The notes: generated by a model not told the origin, from the sequence alone. 28,783 nt of DNA from JAVWMQ01 sp036637375 (GCA_036637375.1 JAVWMQ010000023.1:1-28783); one strand, 5' to 3'; counted from the first letter of the stretch, positions 1-7,486 are shown. Numbers and translations are program-made.

Positions 1-64
1 CTTCATAGTCAAGCGCAACTTCTAGTGCTTTTAGGATTTTGTATATTATCTTGAAATTATCCAT
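1..64 (-). CDS. YjcQ-family protein, N-terminal fragment (runs off window)
   Basis: The first 21 codons of a minus-strand gene are visible, starting at the ATG at 64-62 with AGGAG seven bases upstream. The peptide begins MDNFKIIYKILKALEVALDY, which resembles the start of YjcQ-family proteins. These are small winged-helix-like proteins of unknown function that are frequent in Firmicute prophages. The gene starts two bases after the stop of the preceding small gene (67-282), so the two are probably co-transcribed. The call depends on recall of the family's N-terminus. The rest lies outside the window, so length and integrity cannot be judged. Confidence 0.65.
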   Translation of the reverse strand, partial: MDNFKIIYKILKALEVALDYE

Positions 65-66
65 GG

Positions 67-282
67 TTAATCTCCTGATAATATTTCTATTTTCTTAATT
101 TCGTAAGCATATATAATTAATCTATCAAATTCTAGCATATGGTCCTTGTCGTCGCTTTCTTTCTGATAAAAGTTAGTGCATAAGCCTTCAAATATTTCTT
201 CGTCACAAAATGTTAACTTAACAGTTTTTCCAATACATGCTTTCATCTTTCTAAATTTTTCAAGTTCTCTTCCTTTTAACAC
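67..282 (-). CDS. Small hypothetical protein, possible immunity protein of phage toxin
   Basis: This 71-residue acidic protein has a pattern like a small beta-barrel (VKLTFCDEEIFEGLCTNF, then IYAYEIKKIEIL), similar to short Sm-like folds. I chose the GTG at 282 because AAAGGAG lies seven bases upstream. The ATG at 306 would put that ribosome binding site inside the gene and has none of its own. The gene directly follows the remains of a phage head protein with a toxin domain (284-511), in the position where an immunity gene is often found. Immunity function is inference from position. No enzyme motif is visible. Confidence 0.6.
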   Translation of the reverse strand: MLKGRELEKFRKMKACIGKTVKLTFCDEEIFEGLCTNFYQKESDDKDHMLEFDRLIIYAYEIKKIEILSGD

Positions 283-283
283 T

Positions 284-511
284 TTACTTCTCCTTTCGTG
301 GAACAATATGTACCCCGTTTGTCTCGCTATAACTTATGGAAAGATAACTTTTCCCCTCATAATTATTATGTCCAATTATATGTTTACCTTACGACGCGTT
401 TTCAAGTTCCTTCATCCACTTTCGGTTGATTGCATTTTCTTTGCCATATTTGATGTAATCATCAATCGACCATTTTAGTTCGGTCAATTCTTCAGCATTT
501 AATAATTTGTT
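284..511 (-). pseudogene. Remnant of SPP1 gp7-like head protein fused to a type 50 polymorphic toxin
   Basis: One minus-strand frame carries two recognisable pieces divided by a single TAA at 391-389. The first 40 codons (511-392) contain LLNAEELTELKW and YIKYGKENAIN followed by WMKELENAS, which matches the core of SPP1 gp7/Mu gpF-type head morphogenesis proteins. In intact relatives ENAS is followed by a conserved ARxHIS stretch that is missing here. The next 34 codons contain GKHIIGHNNYEGKSYL, then SISYSETNGVHIVPRKEK and stop, which look like the beginning and end of a polymorphic toxin type 50 domain without its middle. There is no start codon, since two TAA codons lie just upstream. I read this as a prophage gene reduced by one 5' truncation and two internal deletions. 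Family matches are from memory. Confidence 0.62.
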
Positions 512-539
512 TTATTAATTACCCACATCTTTAAAATAT

Positions 540-1256
540 TTACTTCTCTTTCACATACTCATGTTGACGTTCCACATAATCTTTAACATTATATTTACCA
601 ATGCTTTCATATTTTCCAGCTACAGTAGCAGAAACATCATCTTCATTAAGGCTATCTCCTAATATTGCATCAATAAAAATTTGCTCAAGATATTCATGTT
701 TTGAGTATATCCCTTGAGATGCCCATACCAAAGCATTCCTCGTATAAGCCGAATGAATTTTAAAGAGCTCATTATTGACTTCAAAACCAAGGTGTTTCGC
801 AAGTAGTATGGCAAACACAACACAAGTTCTAGTGTTGCCCTCTATAAATGGATGTATCTGCCAAATTATTGCTATAATTCTCTCTAAGCGAAATACTATA
901 TCCTTATCATTACTTTCGGATCTTTTCAGTTTCTTTACTTCCTTCATTACAGCATCAAGCTCTTTTTTGATTTGTTTAGGAAAAGTATATCTAACCGTAT
1001 CGCCACCCAGTACATCTTCATATTTAGCAATTTGAATTGTACGGAACTCACCCGCCCAACCGTATATTTGTCCAAAAATATTTAAATGAATATCTTGCAA
1101 TGTTTTTGTATCAAAAATTTTATAAGATTGGTTATAGACGGCAACCATAGCTAAGTTCGTTATATCTGCCTCGGCTCTACTTAATAAATCACCGTCTTTG
1201 ATGTCAGCAAGATTTTTTAATATATCTACATCATCATATAAATAAGGATCACTCAT
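540..1256 (-). CDS. Fic/DOC-family protein (probable AMP-transferase toxin)
   Basis: The 238-residue protein carries the Fic core motif HPFIEGNTR at residues 135-143, with catalytic His135, acidic Glu139 and Arg143. Upstream are the Fic-typical IFGQIYGWAGEFRT segment (60-73) and a flap with GGDTVRY. Fic proteins usually transfer AMP from ATP to a hydroxyl of a target protein, and small free-standing ones act as toxins. The ATG at 1256 is preceded by GGAGGTG. An upstream ATG at 1280 lies inside the antitoxin gene and has no ribosome binding site. Only one base separates this start from the stop of the preceding gene, which implies translational coupling to its antitoxin. Residues 200-238 extend past the core fold. 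It lies upstream of the phage remnant on the same strand. Confidence 0.93.
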   Translation of the reverse strand: MSDPYLYDDVDILKNLADIKDGDLLSRAEADITNLAMVAVYNQSYKIFDTKTLQDIHLNIFGQIYGWAGEFRTIQIAKYEDVLGGDTVRYTFPKQIKKELDAVMKEVKKLKRSESNDKDIVFRLERIIAIIWQIHPFIEGNTRTCVVFAILLAKHLGFEVNNELFKIHSAYTRNALVWASQGIYSKHEYLEQIFIDAILGDSLNEDDVSATVAGKYESIGKYNVKDYVERQHEYVKEK

Positions 1257-1257
1257 C

Positions 1258-1782
1258 TTACACCTCCGTCTTAAAGCCATACATATTTAATGTGGATTGA
1301 AATATAGAAATAAAGGATTCATCTCCATTTTTCCACTTGTCAATATTCTGCTTTGTAGTTTTGCTAGCACATACACCTTCAATGGCATTTAGTGCGTTTG
1401 CAAAGGATATACTACGTTCTTTTTGCGCATCACTTAGGGAATCCATGCAACAAGATAATTTAAGCATGGTAAGTTGTCTAGCAATACTTTTATCAATTAG
1501 TTTAGCTGCCTGTTCCAATTCTTTTAAGCGTACTTCAACATTAGGAAGTTCCGCCTTATATTTCTTGCGGCGTTCCACTCGTTCTTTTATAATATCAACT
1601 TCATTTTCTTTTAGATACTTGCTTACTATTTTTCCACCCACTCTTTTTTGTAGATAGTAATATTGTTTTTCTTTAATGGTTTTCATAGAAATATACCCGT
1701 CAGGAAGGGATGGAAGTATTTCCTCTATTTGTTTTTTCTTTAGTAGAAGTTCTTGGTATTCATTTATAATAATAACTGCCAT
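1258..1782 (-). CDS. Putative Fic antitoxin: coiled-coil N-terminus plus VbhA-like C-terminus
   Basis: This 174-residue protein is encoded immediately upstream of the Fic gene. Residues 1-100 are charged and probably coiled-coil, with YYYLQKRVGGKIVSKYL (41-57), a pattern seen in short DUF6788-like proteins. Residues 124-165 (ANALNAIEGV, then TTKQNIDKWKNGDES) resemble the VbhA-type Fic inhibitor helix, where an E-G pair (Glu135-Gly136 here) blocks ATP binding in the Fic active site. The usual Ser/Thr four residues before the Glu is Leu131 here, so the motif is incomplete. Class I Fic antitoxins are usually about 60-70 residues, so this one is long. GAGGTG precedes the ATG. Antitoxin function is inferred from coupling and motif. 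Confidence 0.72.
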   Translation of the reverse strand: MAVIIINEYQELLLKKKQIEEILPSLPDGYISMKTIKEKQYYYLQKRVGGKIVSKYLKENEVDIIKERVERRKKYKAELPNVEVRLKELEQAAKLIDKSIARQLTMLKLSCCMDSLSDAQKERSISFANALNAIEGVCASKTTKQNIDKWKNGDESFISIFQSTLNMYGFKTEV

Positions 1783-1802
1783 TTCTTATCACCTCACTAT
1801 TT

Positions 1803-1831
1803 AATATATCATACATTAACCTAATTATCAA
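1803..1831 (-). promoter_or_regulatory. Promoter of the antitoxin-Fic operon
   Basis: The minus strand reads TTGATA (1831-1826), a 17-base spacer, then TATATT (1808-1803) preceded by TGA, giving a near-consensus sigma-A promoter with an extended -10. It lies about 20 bases upstream of the antitoxin start codon. An 8-base inverted repeat flanks its -35 box. Confidence 0.62.
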
Positions 1832-1854
1832 TGTTATTTCAATTTGTAGGTTAA
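1816..1854. repeat. Inverted repeat TTAACCTA / TAGGTTAA around the toxin-antitoxin promoter
   Basis: TTAACCTA at 1816-1823 and its exact complement TAGGTTAA at 1847-1854 have centres 31 bases apart, about three helical turns. The left arm lies in the spacer and the right arm upstream of the -35. The spacing would suit a dimeric repressor on one DNA face, as in autoregulated toxin-antitoxin operons. Eight matching bases in AT-rich DNA can also occur by chance. Confidence 0.4.
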
Positions 1855-1979
1855 CTACTCGTAATATTTTTTCACACTATGACTCGAAAATAATATAATC
1901 CCCCACGAACGATCGGTCAAATAAACGTATTTTTAACGGTTTTTTAATAAAAAAACCTTTCGGTCTAATCCGTTACAAT

Positions 1980-2009
1980 AAAAAAGAGGATACATACTAA
2001 ATATCCTCT
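1980..2009 (-). terminator. Intrinsic terminator after the MBL-fold hydrolase gene
   Basis: On the minus strand AGAGGATA and TATCCTCT form a perfect 8-base stem (2009-2002 with 1992-1985) with a 9-base loop, followed by six T. It lies 60 bases beyond the hydrolase stop and ends that transcript before the toxin-antitoxin promoter. Confidence 0.78.
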
Positions 2010-2068
2010 CGGTACTGGTATTTTTATGGTCATTTACTCTCTTTAGCATCTTGTTTAATTTGCTTTAA

Positions 2069-3061
2069 CTAACTAAGTCCAAATACTTCCACTCCATCAG
2101 GTCTATATCTCCTGATTACCAAGGCTTGCTCGTATAAATAAATTAAATGCTCATAAGCTTCTCCTGTCGCAAACCATTTTTGTGAAGGGGGAAATGATTC
2201 CCAATCCTTTGCATCAATTTGCCATGACATTTGTGCTGCAACTTCCCATGCATCAAGTGGCCCTTGCTCAAGAACTTTTAATGTTTCCTCACACCTCGCC
2301 TTGTGATGAGCCTTTAGACTTTCAATTCTACCTTTCAAATCCGTCAGCATACTTCTGTGACCTACAAAGATATGATCAATTTCCATTTTTTCCACTCTGC
2401 TAAGGCTTGCAAGATAATTTGTTAGTGATGATATTCCAAATCGCTCCGGACATAGGTTTGGAGTAATATCTCCCAATATTAAGTCGCCTGCAAATAGAAT
2501 CTTTTGCTTCTCTTCAAATAGGCATAAATGTCCTGGTGTATGCCCTGGCGTATGTATGCAGGTAAACTCGTAATCGCCTACAACAATTTTGTCTCCATCT
2601 GCAAGATATTTCATAGGTATTTCCTTACCATCTGCCCCTTTTTCTGGTTTCCAAATCACTCCTGGGTGAGTTTCTATTGCTAGCTCTTTTGATATTCTAA
2701 GTCCTGTTCTTCGAAATTCTTCAAACATAGTTTCCCAGTATTCATCATCATAAACTGATTTCATTATTATGCCATCTTGTCTACTACAATAAACTGTGTT
2801 TTCATCTGTTTTGATTGTTGCAACAAGTCCACTATGATCTGCATGCAAATGAGTCAAAAATATGTCGGTTTTGCTAAAATCCACGCCAAGTTCAATTAGC
2901 CCTCCCATAAGCGCATCTTTACATTCCTGTCGGTTAAATCCAGTATCTACAAGAAGGTTCCTTTCATTACCCTTAATTAAATATGCGTTTAACAATTTCA
3001 TAGGGTTTTGTGGTAGAGGCACTTCTATTCTATAAATGTTTTTTAATAATTCTGTTACCAT
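2069..3061 (-). CDS. Metallo-beta-lactamase-fold hydrolase
   Basis: The 330-residue protein has the full set of dinuclear zinc ligands: THLHADHSG with His71, His73, Asp75 and His76; His174 in TPGHTPGH; Asp193 in FAGDLIL; and His235 in VGHR. It belongs to the glyoxalase II/LACTB2-like branch of the superfamily. Residues from about 245 to 330 form a helical C-terminal domain like the winged helix of LACTB2-like members. No signal peptide is seen, so it is cytoplasmic. The substrate cannot be deduced; thioesters, phosphodiesters and lactones are all used in this superfamily. AAAGGAG precedes the ATG. It has its own extended -10 and its own terminator, so it is probably monocistronic. Confidence 0.9.
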   Translation of the reverse strand: MVTELLKNIYRIEVPLPQNPMKLLNAYLIKGNERNLLVDTGFNRQECKDALMGGLIELGVDFSKTDIFLTHLHADHSGLVATIKTDENTVYCSRQDGIIMKSVYDDEYWETMFEEFRRTGLRISKELAIETHPGVIWKPEKGADGKEIPMKYLADGDKIVVGDYEFTCIHTPGHTPGHLCLFEEKQKILFAGDLILGDITPNLCPERFGISSLTNYLASLSRVEKMEIDHIFVGHRSMLTDLKGRIESLKAHHKARCEETLKVLEQGPLDAWEVAAQMSWQIDAKDWESFPPSQKWFATGEAYEHLIYLYEQALVIRRYRPDGVEVFGLS

Positions 3062-3100
3062 ATTCTTCTCCTTTGAAGGTTTCTGCTATCTTGTTTTTTT

Positions 3101-3109
3101 ATTATATCA
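3101..3109 (-). promoter_or_regulatory. Extended -10 promoter of the MBL-fold gene
   Basis: The minus strand reads TGATATAAT (3109-3101), a consensus extended -10, about 40 bases before the start codon. No convincing -35 lies 16-18 bases upstream, where the DNA is almost pure A/T. Extended -10 promoters can do without one. Confidence 0.45.
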
Positions 3110-3167
3110 CAAAAAATAATATTATATAATATTACAATTTAGAACTATGCTTTTTCTTTCAGGTTTC

Positions 3168-3551
3168 TCATTTCAAAATTTTTAACAAAGTTTCATCTGT
3201 CTCATAAATCCCTTGTGATTCTCTCTCTATGTACCACTTTGAATCTTTTTCATAAACATAAATGGAAATCATATCATCACCTGTCACTAAATCTACACGC
3301 TGACACCCTTCGATGCTCCTAACATCACTGTGTAGTTTTAAATCTGTAGGTTTTGCTTTAGTTGCCTTTTGTATAAATTCATCGATTTTTTCTTGATCTT
3401 TGCAAATTAAATCCTCTATACCTCTGGCGATTTCTATAGATTTAACGTCCTTCGCCTCTGGCAAAACAAGTGGTTCTGATTTCTTTGTGCATGCGCTAAG
3501 GCACAAAGCTGTAATTAGTATTAGGCCAATAGCTACTGTAGTTTTTTTCAT
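3168..3551 (-). CDS. DUF5301-like lipoprotein
   Basis: The 127-residue protein starts with a basic MKK, a hydrophobic stretch and the lipobox LSAC (Cys21), so it should be a lipid-anchored surface protein. The mature part, with LPEAKDVKSIEIA, then a DLICKDQEKIDEFI helix and a final WYIERESQGIYETDETLLK, matches my recollection of DUF5301 domains from Firmicute lipoproteins and signalling proteins; their function is unknown. The start has a strong AAGGAGGTG. Only 31 bases separate the start from the mgsA terminator, with no promoter visible between, so expression probably depends on read-through from mgsA. Confidence 0.83.
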   Translation of the reverse strand: MKKTTVAIGLILITALCLSACTKKSEPLVLPEAKDVKSIEIARGIEDLICKDQEKIDEFIQKATKAKPTDLKLHSDVRSIEGCQRVDLVTGDDMISIYVYEKDSKWYIERESQGIYETDETLLKILK

Positions 3552-3582
3552 AACCTACACCTCCTTCTTTGAGTTTTGATGC

Positions 3583-3622
3583 AAAAAACTCGTCACAATA
3601 TATAGCAATCAGTGACGAGTTT
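3583..3622 (-). terminator. Intrinsic terminator after mgsA
   Basis: AAACTCGTCAC and GTGACGAGTTT form an 11-base perfect stem (3622-3612 with 3596-3586) with a 15-base loop. On the minus strand the stem runs into six T. It lies 18 bases beyond the mgsA stop. Confidence 0.87.
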
Positions 3623-3639
3623 AGTTGATGTATTAATAA

Positions 3640-4116
3640 TTATTTTTTGCCTTCATACATTGCTTCTGCTCTATCAACTGCTACTTGAACATAATCTAGT
3701 AATTCATGAACGTACTTGTTATTCATAAACTTCGATGTCAAAATAAAGTCTGCTGTTGCCTTGTTATTTGCAATAGGTATATCATAAAGTGTTGAAATTC
3801 TCAATAAAGCCTTAATGTCTGGATCGTGAGGTTGTGCTTCTAGTGGATCTGAAAAGAATATTAGCATATCTATTTCACCATCTACAATCTTTGCTCCTAG
3901 CTGTTGATCGCCACCAAGAGGGCCACTCTTGAAGCTTTTGACTGGAAGCCCTGTGGCTTCTGCTACTAATCTTGCTGATGTGCCTGTTCCACACAAGAAG
4001 TGTCCTTTCAAAATTTCCTTATTTCTTTCACACCAATTTACCAATGTTTTCTTTTGGTTGTCGTGTGCCACTAACGCAATTGTTTTTTGTGCTGGCATTG
4101 TTACTTGTTGTTTCAT
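3640..4116 (-). CDS. mgsA: Methylglyoxal synthase
   Basis: The 158-residue protein matches MgsA in length and motifs: ALVAHDNQK (14-22), CGTGTSA phosphate loop (42-48; usually GTGTTG), SGPLGGDQQ with the catalytic Asp at residue 70, FFSDPL with Asp90, and PHDPDIKALLR with His97. It converts dihydroxyacetone phosphate to methylglyoxal and inorganic phosphate, bypassing lower glycolysis when phosphate is short or sugar phosphate builds up. It is cytoplasmic and normally a homohexamer. AGGAGGT precedes the ATG. The gene is bounded by terminators on both sides and has a candidate promoter of its own. No glyoxalase gene is adjacent, although the nearby MBL-fold hydrolase belongs to the glyoxalase II superfamily. 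Confidence 0.97.
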   Translation of the reverse strand: MKQQVTMPAQKTIALVAHDNQKKTLVNWCERNKEILKGHFLCGTGTSARLVAEATGLPVKSFKSGPLGGDQQLGAKIVDGEIDMLIFFSDPLEAQPHDPDIKALLRISTLYDIPIANNKATADFILTSKFMNNKYVHELLDYVQVAVDRAEAMYEGKK

Positions 4117-4135
4117 ATAAACTACCTCCTATATG

Positions 4136-4164
4136 ATTTTACTCTTAATCCTTCTTACATACAA
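4136..4164 (-). promoter_or_regulatory. Candidate promoter of mgsA
   Basis: The minus strand has TTGTAT (4164-4159), a 17-base spacer and TAAAAT (4141-4136), placed between the thrC terminator and the mgsA ribosome binding site. The transcript would start about 15 bases before the start codon. A TATAAT further upstream overlaps the terminator tail and is a weaker candidate. Confidence 0.48.
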
Positions 4165-4175
4165 TCCCATTATAC

Positions 4176-4198
4176 AACAAAACCCCACTAGTGTGGGG
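4176..4198 (-). terminator. Intrinsic terminator after thrC
   Basis: CCCCAC and GTGGGG form a perfect 6-base GC-rich stem around TAGT (4183-4198), followed on the minus strand by TTTTGTT. It lies 32 bases past the thrC stop. The plus strand also has a short T run after the stem. Confidence 0.8.
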
Positions 4199-4229
4199 CT
4201 TTTAATTGAAACTTAACTGAAGTTTTACA

Positions 4230-5705
4230 CTACTTTAATGAATCTATCACTGACTTTGGCATTTCATCAACTTCAAGAACTCCTGTATGTCTTATTTCTT
4301 TTTTATCTAAATCTTTTAGCCCCATTGGAATTACTATGTTAGTTGCAGCATTTATTGCCTTTACATATTCAAATCCATTTGGTTCCTCTGATAGTCCTAT
4401 AGATTTTGCAACACTATCTGCAAATTTATATGGGCTAGCTGTTGATGCTATTAAGGTTTCAGTTTTGTCGCCTGTTTCTTTTACATAATTTTCGTAAACC
4501 TTGTATGCTACAGCAGTGTGAGTATCAAGCAAGTAGTTTTCTTTTTCGTAAACTTCTCCTATTACTTGGTTAGTGCTATCAACATCTGCGTATCCACCAT
4601 AAAATACTTTTAGACCATCTTTGATTTTGTCACTAACTTCATAAACCTTATCATTTTCCAGCTTAGTCATTAATTCCTTGATTTCTGCCCCATTGTTTCC
4701 TGACAAGTGGAATAACAATCTCTCTAGGTTGCTTGAAATCAGAATATCCATTGATGGTGAATTAGTTAAATGGAATGGTCTATTAATGTCATATACTCCA
4801 CTATTGATAAAATCTGTCAAAACCTTATTTTCATTTGATGCACAAATAAATTTATTAACAGGGATTCCCATTTGAGCCGCATAATATGCTGCCAAAATAT
4901 TTCCAAAGTTTCCTGTTGGAACAACTACATTTATCTTGTCCCCAGCCTTAATTCTGCCTTCTTGAACAAGCTTAACATATCCATAAACGTAATATGCTAC
5001 CTGTGGAACAAGTCGACCTATGTTAATTGAGTTGGCAGAAGAAAGTTTGATGCCTTGTTGCTCTAGTGTCTTTGCCATTTCATCATCATTAAATATCTTT
5101 TTGACTCCTGTTTGAGCATCGTCAAAATTACCATTAATTGCGTAAACATGAACGTTTTTGCCTTCCTGGCTAACCATCTGTCTCTCTTGAACTTCACTTA
5201 CTCCCTGGTTAGGATAAAATACTATTATTTCTGTGCCTGGCACATCTGCAAAACCTTCTAAAGCCGCTTTGCCTGTATCTCCTGATGTTGCAGTCAAAAT
5301 ACAAATCTTTTTGTCTTCCTTTTGCTTCTGCATTGCTGTTGTTAGTAAGTATGGCAAAATAGATAGTGCCATATCTTTGAAGGCTGCTGTCTTGCCATGA
5401 TATAGCTCAAGAATATTTGCATCAGAAACTCTAACTATTTCAACTATATCTTTAGCTTCAAACTTTGAGTCGTATGCACCATCAATGCATTTTTGCATTT
5501 CTTCGTCAGTATAGTCAGGGAAAAAACTTTTCATTACTTTAAAAGCAATTTCTCTATAAGATTTGGATGTCATTTCACTAATCTCAAAAGGTAATTTTGG
5601 AATTTCCAACGGAACATATAGTCCCTTGTCTTCTGCAATTCCTTGAATAATCGCTTGTGGCGCAATCTTATTAATTTTACTTCCTCGTGTGCTTTGGTAA
5701 ATCAT
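4230..5705 (-). CDS. thrC: Threonine synthase
   Basis: The 491-residue protein has the typical N-terminus MIYQSTRG and the PLP lysine in YHGKTAAFKDMAL (Lys110). It also has TATSGDTGKAA (about 139-149) and the glycine-rich cofactor loop in VVPTGNFGN. It makes L-threonine and phosphate from O-phospho-L-homoserine. The length fits the long (about 450-500 residue) bacterial and fungal class. No other threonine pathway genes flank it, so it stands alone. It has an AAGGAG ribosome binding site, a near-consensus promoter in the 66-base gap upstream and a terminator downstream. The N- and C-termini look complete. Confidence 0.97.
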   Translation of the reverse strand: MIYQSTRGSKINKIAPQAIIQGIAEDKGLYVPLEIPKLPFEISEMTSKSYREIAFKVMKSFFPDYTDEEMQKCIDGAYDSKFEAKDIVEIVRVSDANILELYHGKTAAFKDMALSILPYLLTTAMQKQKEDKKICILTATSGDTGKAALEGFADVPGTEIIVFYPNQGVSEVQERQMVSQEGKNVHVYAINGNFDDAQTGVKKIFNDDEMAKTLEQQGIKLSSANSINIGRLVPQVAYYVYGYVKLVQEGRIKAGDKINVVVPTGNFGNILAAYYAAQMGIPVNKFICASNENKVLTDFINSGVYDINRPFHLTNSPSMDILISSNLERLLFHLSGNNGAEIKELMTKLENDKVYEVSDKIKDGLKVFYGGYADVDSTNQVIGEVYEKENYLLDTHTAVAYKVYENYVKETGDKTETLIASTASPYKFADSVAKSIGLSEEPNGFEYVKAINAATNIVIPMGLKDLDKKEIRHTGVLEVDEMPKSVIDSLK

Positions 5706-5732
5706 GTTATTCTCCTTTTCTTTTAATACTTT

Positions 5733-5761
5733 ATTGTAACAAATCCAAGTTAAATTCGCAA
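5733..5761 (-). promoter_or_regulatory. Promoter of thrC
   Basis: The minus strand has TTGCGA (5761-5756), a 17-base spacer ending in TGT, and TACAAT (5738-5733), an extended -10 arrangement. It lies between the stop of the EamA gene and the thrC ribosome binding site. No attenuator or T-box is visible in the short leader. Confidence 0.6.
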
Positions 5762-5771
5762 CTGTAAAAGC

Positions 5772-6668
5772 TTAAATACTGTTACCTTTATCTTTCTTTG
5801 TTGGTAGTTTAGATACTCCAATGGCGATAAACATAATTATGCACCCAATTATCATTCTTTGGGTGAATATTTCTCCACCTATTGTTACTGCAAAAATAGT
5901 TCCAAACACCACTTCAAGCGAAATTAATATTGCAACGTGGTTTGGTGGTGCAATCTTTTGACATCTGTTTTGTAATATAAATGCAAAAGTAGTATTAAAG
6001 AATACTAAGTACATTAGCCCAAGCATTCCATCGTTTCCCATTTCAAATATACTTTCATGACTTCCAAAAAATATTCCAGCCAAAATTGACCATGCTCCGG
6101 CTACTGCAATTTGAACAAATGTAAATGCCATAGGATCCATATCCTTCATAAATAAGCTTATTAATACAATTTGTGTACTAAATCCTATAGCAAAAATCAG
6201 TGTTAACCAGTCTCCAAAGCCAATTGTTAAATCATCAGTTAATGTTAACATGCTAATACCTATTAATGCCAAAACCGCTGCAAATATAATATTTTTGCCT
6301 GGTCGTGCTTTTAGAAATATCCACGTAATTACTGGGACAAAAACCGTATAAAGCGATATTATAAATGTTTGTTTGCCTGCAGTTGTATACTGAAGTCCTA
6401 TTGTTTGGAGTGAGTTTCCTATGAACATTATTGTTCCTATTATGCCCCCTGATACTAGCATCTTTTTGTCAATCAGCTTTAATTGCTTAAAGCAAAACGG
6501 TAGCATTGCTACCGTCGCTAATCCATATCTATATGCCATTAAGGTTACAGGCCCCATATCTGTTAATGCAAACTTACCAGCGACAAATCCGCCACCCCAA
6601 AAGATTGCTACAAATAACAACCCAATATCTGCAAAAACTACATTCTTTTTCTGTATTTTATTTTCCAT
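5772..6668 (-). CDS. EamA/DMT-superfamily transporter
   Basis: The 298-residue protein is almost wholly hydrophobic, with about ten predicted membrane helices in two EamA repeats (roughly residues 12-145 and 152-290). The N-terminal repeat has the typical FWGGGFVAGKFAL and MAYRYG segments. The family exports amino acids and other small metabolites. The substrate here is unknown. The gene follows a lipoprotein gene by 32 bases on the same strand and is probably co-transcribed with it. GAGGAA precedes the ATG. The short basic C-terminus (PTKKDKGNS) should face the cytoplasm. Confidence 0.9.
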   Translation of the reverse strand: MENKIQKKNVVFADIGLLFVAIFWGGGFVAGKFALTDMGPVTLMAYRYGLATVAMLPFCFKQLKLIDKKMLVSGGIIGTIMFIGNSLQTIGLQYTTAGKQTFIISLYTVFVPVITWIFLKARPGKNIIFAAVLALIGISMLTLTDDLTIGFGDWLTLIFAIGFSTQIVLISLFMKDMDPMAFTFVQIAVAGAWSILAGIFFGSHESIFEMGNDGMLGLMYLVFFNTTFAFILQNRCQKIAPPNHVAILISLEVVFGTIFAVTIGGEIFTQRMIIGCIIMFIAIGVSKLPTKKDKGNSI

Positions 6669-6700
6669 AAATTCCTCGCCTGCTCCTCTTTGTCATTATG

Positions 6701-7486
6701 TTATTTCTTTGGTTCTATATATTTTGTGAAATCTGGATAAACAATATCCCCTACATTTTCATTTACCTTAATTATAGGCATATTCACTACTACGCTTACT
6801 TTTTCTGAATGTTTCTTTTCTTTGTAAACTGCGTTTACTGTAATCTTGTAGCTTGTAAAGTTAGCATCTTTGATTGTTGCTGCTAAGTTAATGTTACCTT
6901 TAGTTTTTGCTAGTGCCTTTTTGGCTTCTTTCAGTTCTTTGCCGCTTAGACCTTTCATTGTCAAACGGATATAATCTTTTAGATCAACTTTTGCACTAAA
7001 TTTGCCATCATTGAATTTAACGTTTTTGGCAATTTTGCTCAAATCAAGTATAGTGTTGCTACTAATTTGGTCAAGACCTTGAACTCCTTCTAGCCCTTGA
7101 ATAATACTATTTCTATCCATAAGAGGTTGCTTAATCTTTTCTCCATCCATATCATAGTAGCTATAACCATCTTTGAAATATATTGTCATATTGAGGTCGC
7201 TTTCGTCCATGTCAATTAACAGCTTACCTTCTAGAGGTTTGATATCAGTATCTGTAACCTTATCCAGGCCTTTTAGTATCATATCAAAATCAAATCCCAT
7301 GGCTTCTTCGCCATTAGCCTTAACCTTAATACTTCCATTTTCAACAGCTAAGTTACTTGCCTTTTGCAAATTCATTAAAGCCTCATCGTGATCTTTTTGA
7401 ATTTTGCCGCAAGACATAACTGTCATCATCATAGCTACAATTAAAATCAGTGCAGCTATTTTTTTAAATCTCTTTGTGTTTTTCAT
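6701..7486 (-). CDS. Lipoprotein of unknown function (LolA/LppX-like fold possible)
   Basis: The 261-residue protein starts at the ATG at 7486, which has AAGGAGG upstream; an ATG at 7519 has no such site. A basic N-terminus, hydrophobic stretch and lipobox VMSC (Cys26) mark it as a surface lipoprotein. The mature part alternates beta-like stretches (GSIKVKANGEE, KLLIDMDESDLNMTIYFKDGYSYYDMDG) with a helical centre, reminiscent of DUF6612 or LppX/LolA-like lipid-binding half-barrels. That comparison is weak. It is first in a two-gene unit with the EamA transporter and has its own promoter. Confidence 0.8.
   Translation of the reverse strand: MKNTKRFKKIAALILIVAMMMTVMSCGKIQKDHDEALMNLQKASNLAVENGSIKVKANGEEAMGFDFDMILKGLDKVTDTDIKPLEGKLLIDMDESDLNMTIYFKDGYSYYDMDGEKIKQPLMDRNSIIQGLEGVQGLDQISSNTILDLSKIAKNVKFNDGKFSAKVDLKDYIRLTMKGLSGKELKEAKKALAKTKGNINLAATIKDANFTSYKITVNAVYKEKKHSEKVSVVVNMPIIKVNENVGDIVYPDFTKYIEPKK

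Noticed and set aside
176..478. Plus-strand 100-codon frame at the left edge
   Set aside because: It is antisense to the phage remnant and the small gene, and I saw no ribosome binding site or family signal.
1938..1957. GGTTTTTT...AAAAAACC repeat as a terminator
   Set aside because: The stem is nearly all A/T and no GC-rich part or T tail follows. The nearby GAGGATA hairpin is the better terminator for the hydrolase gene.
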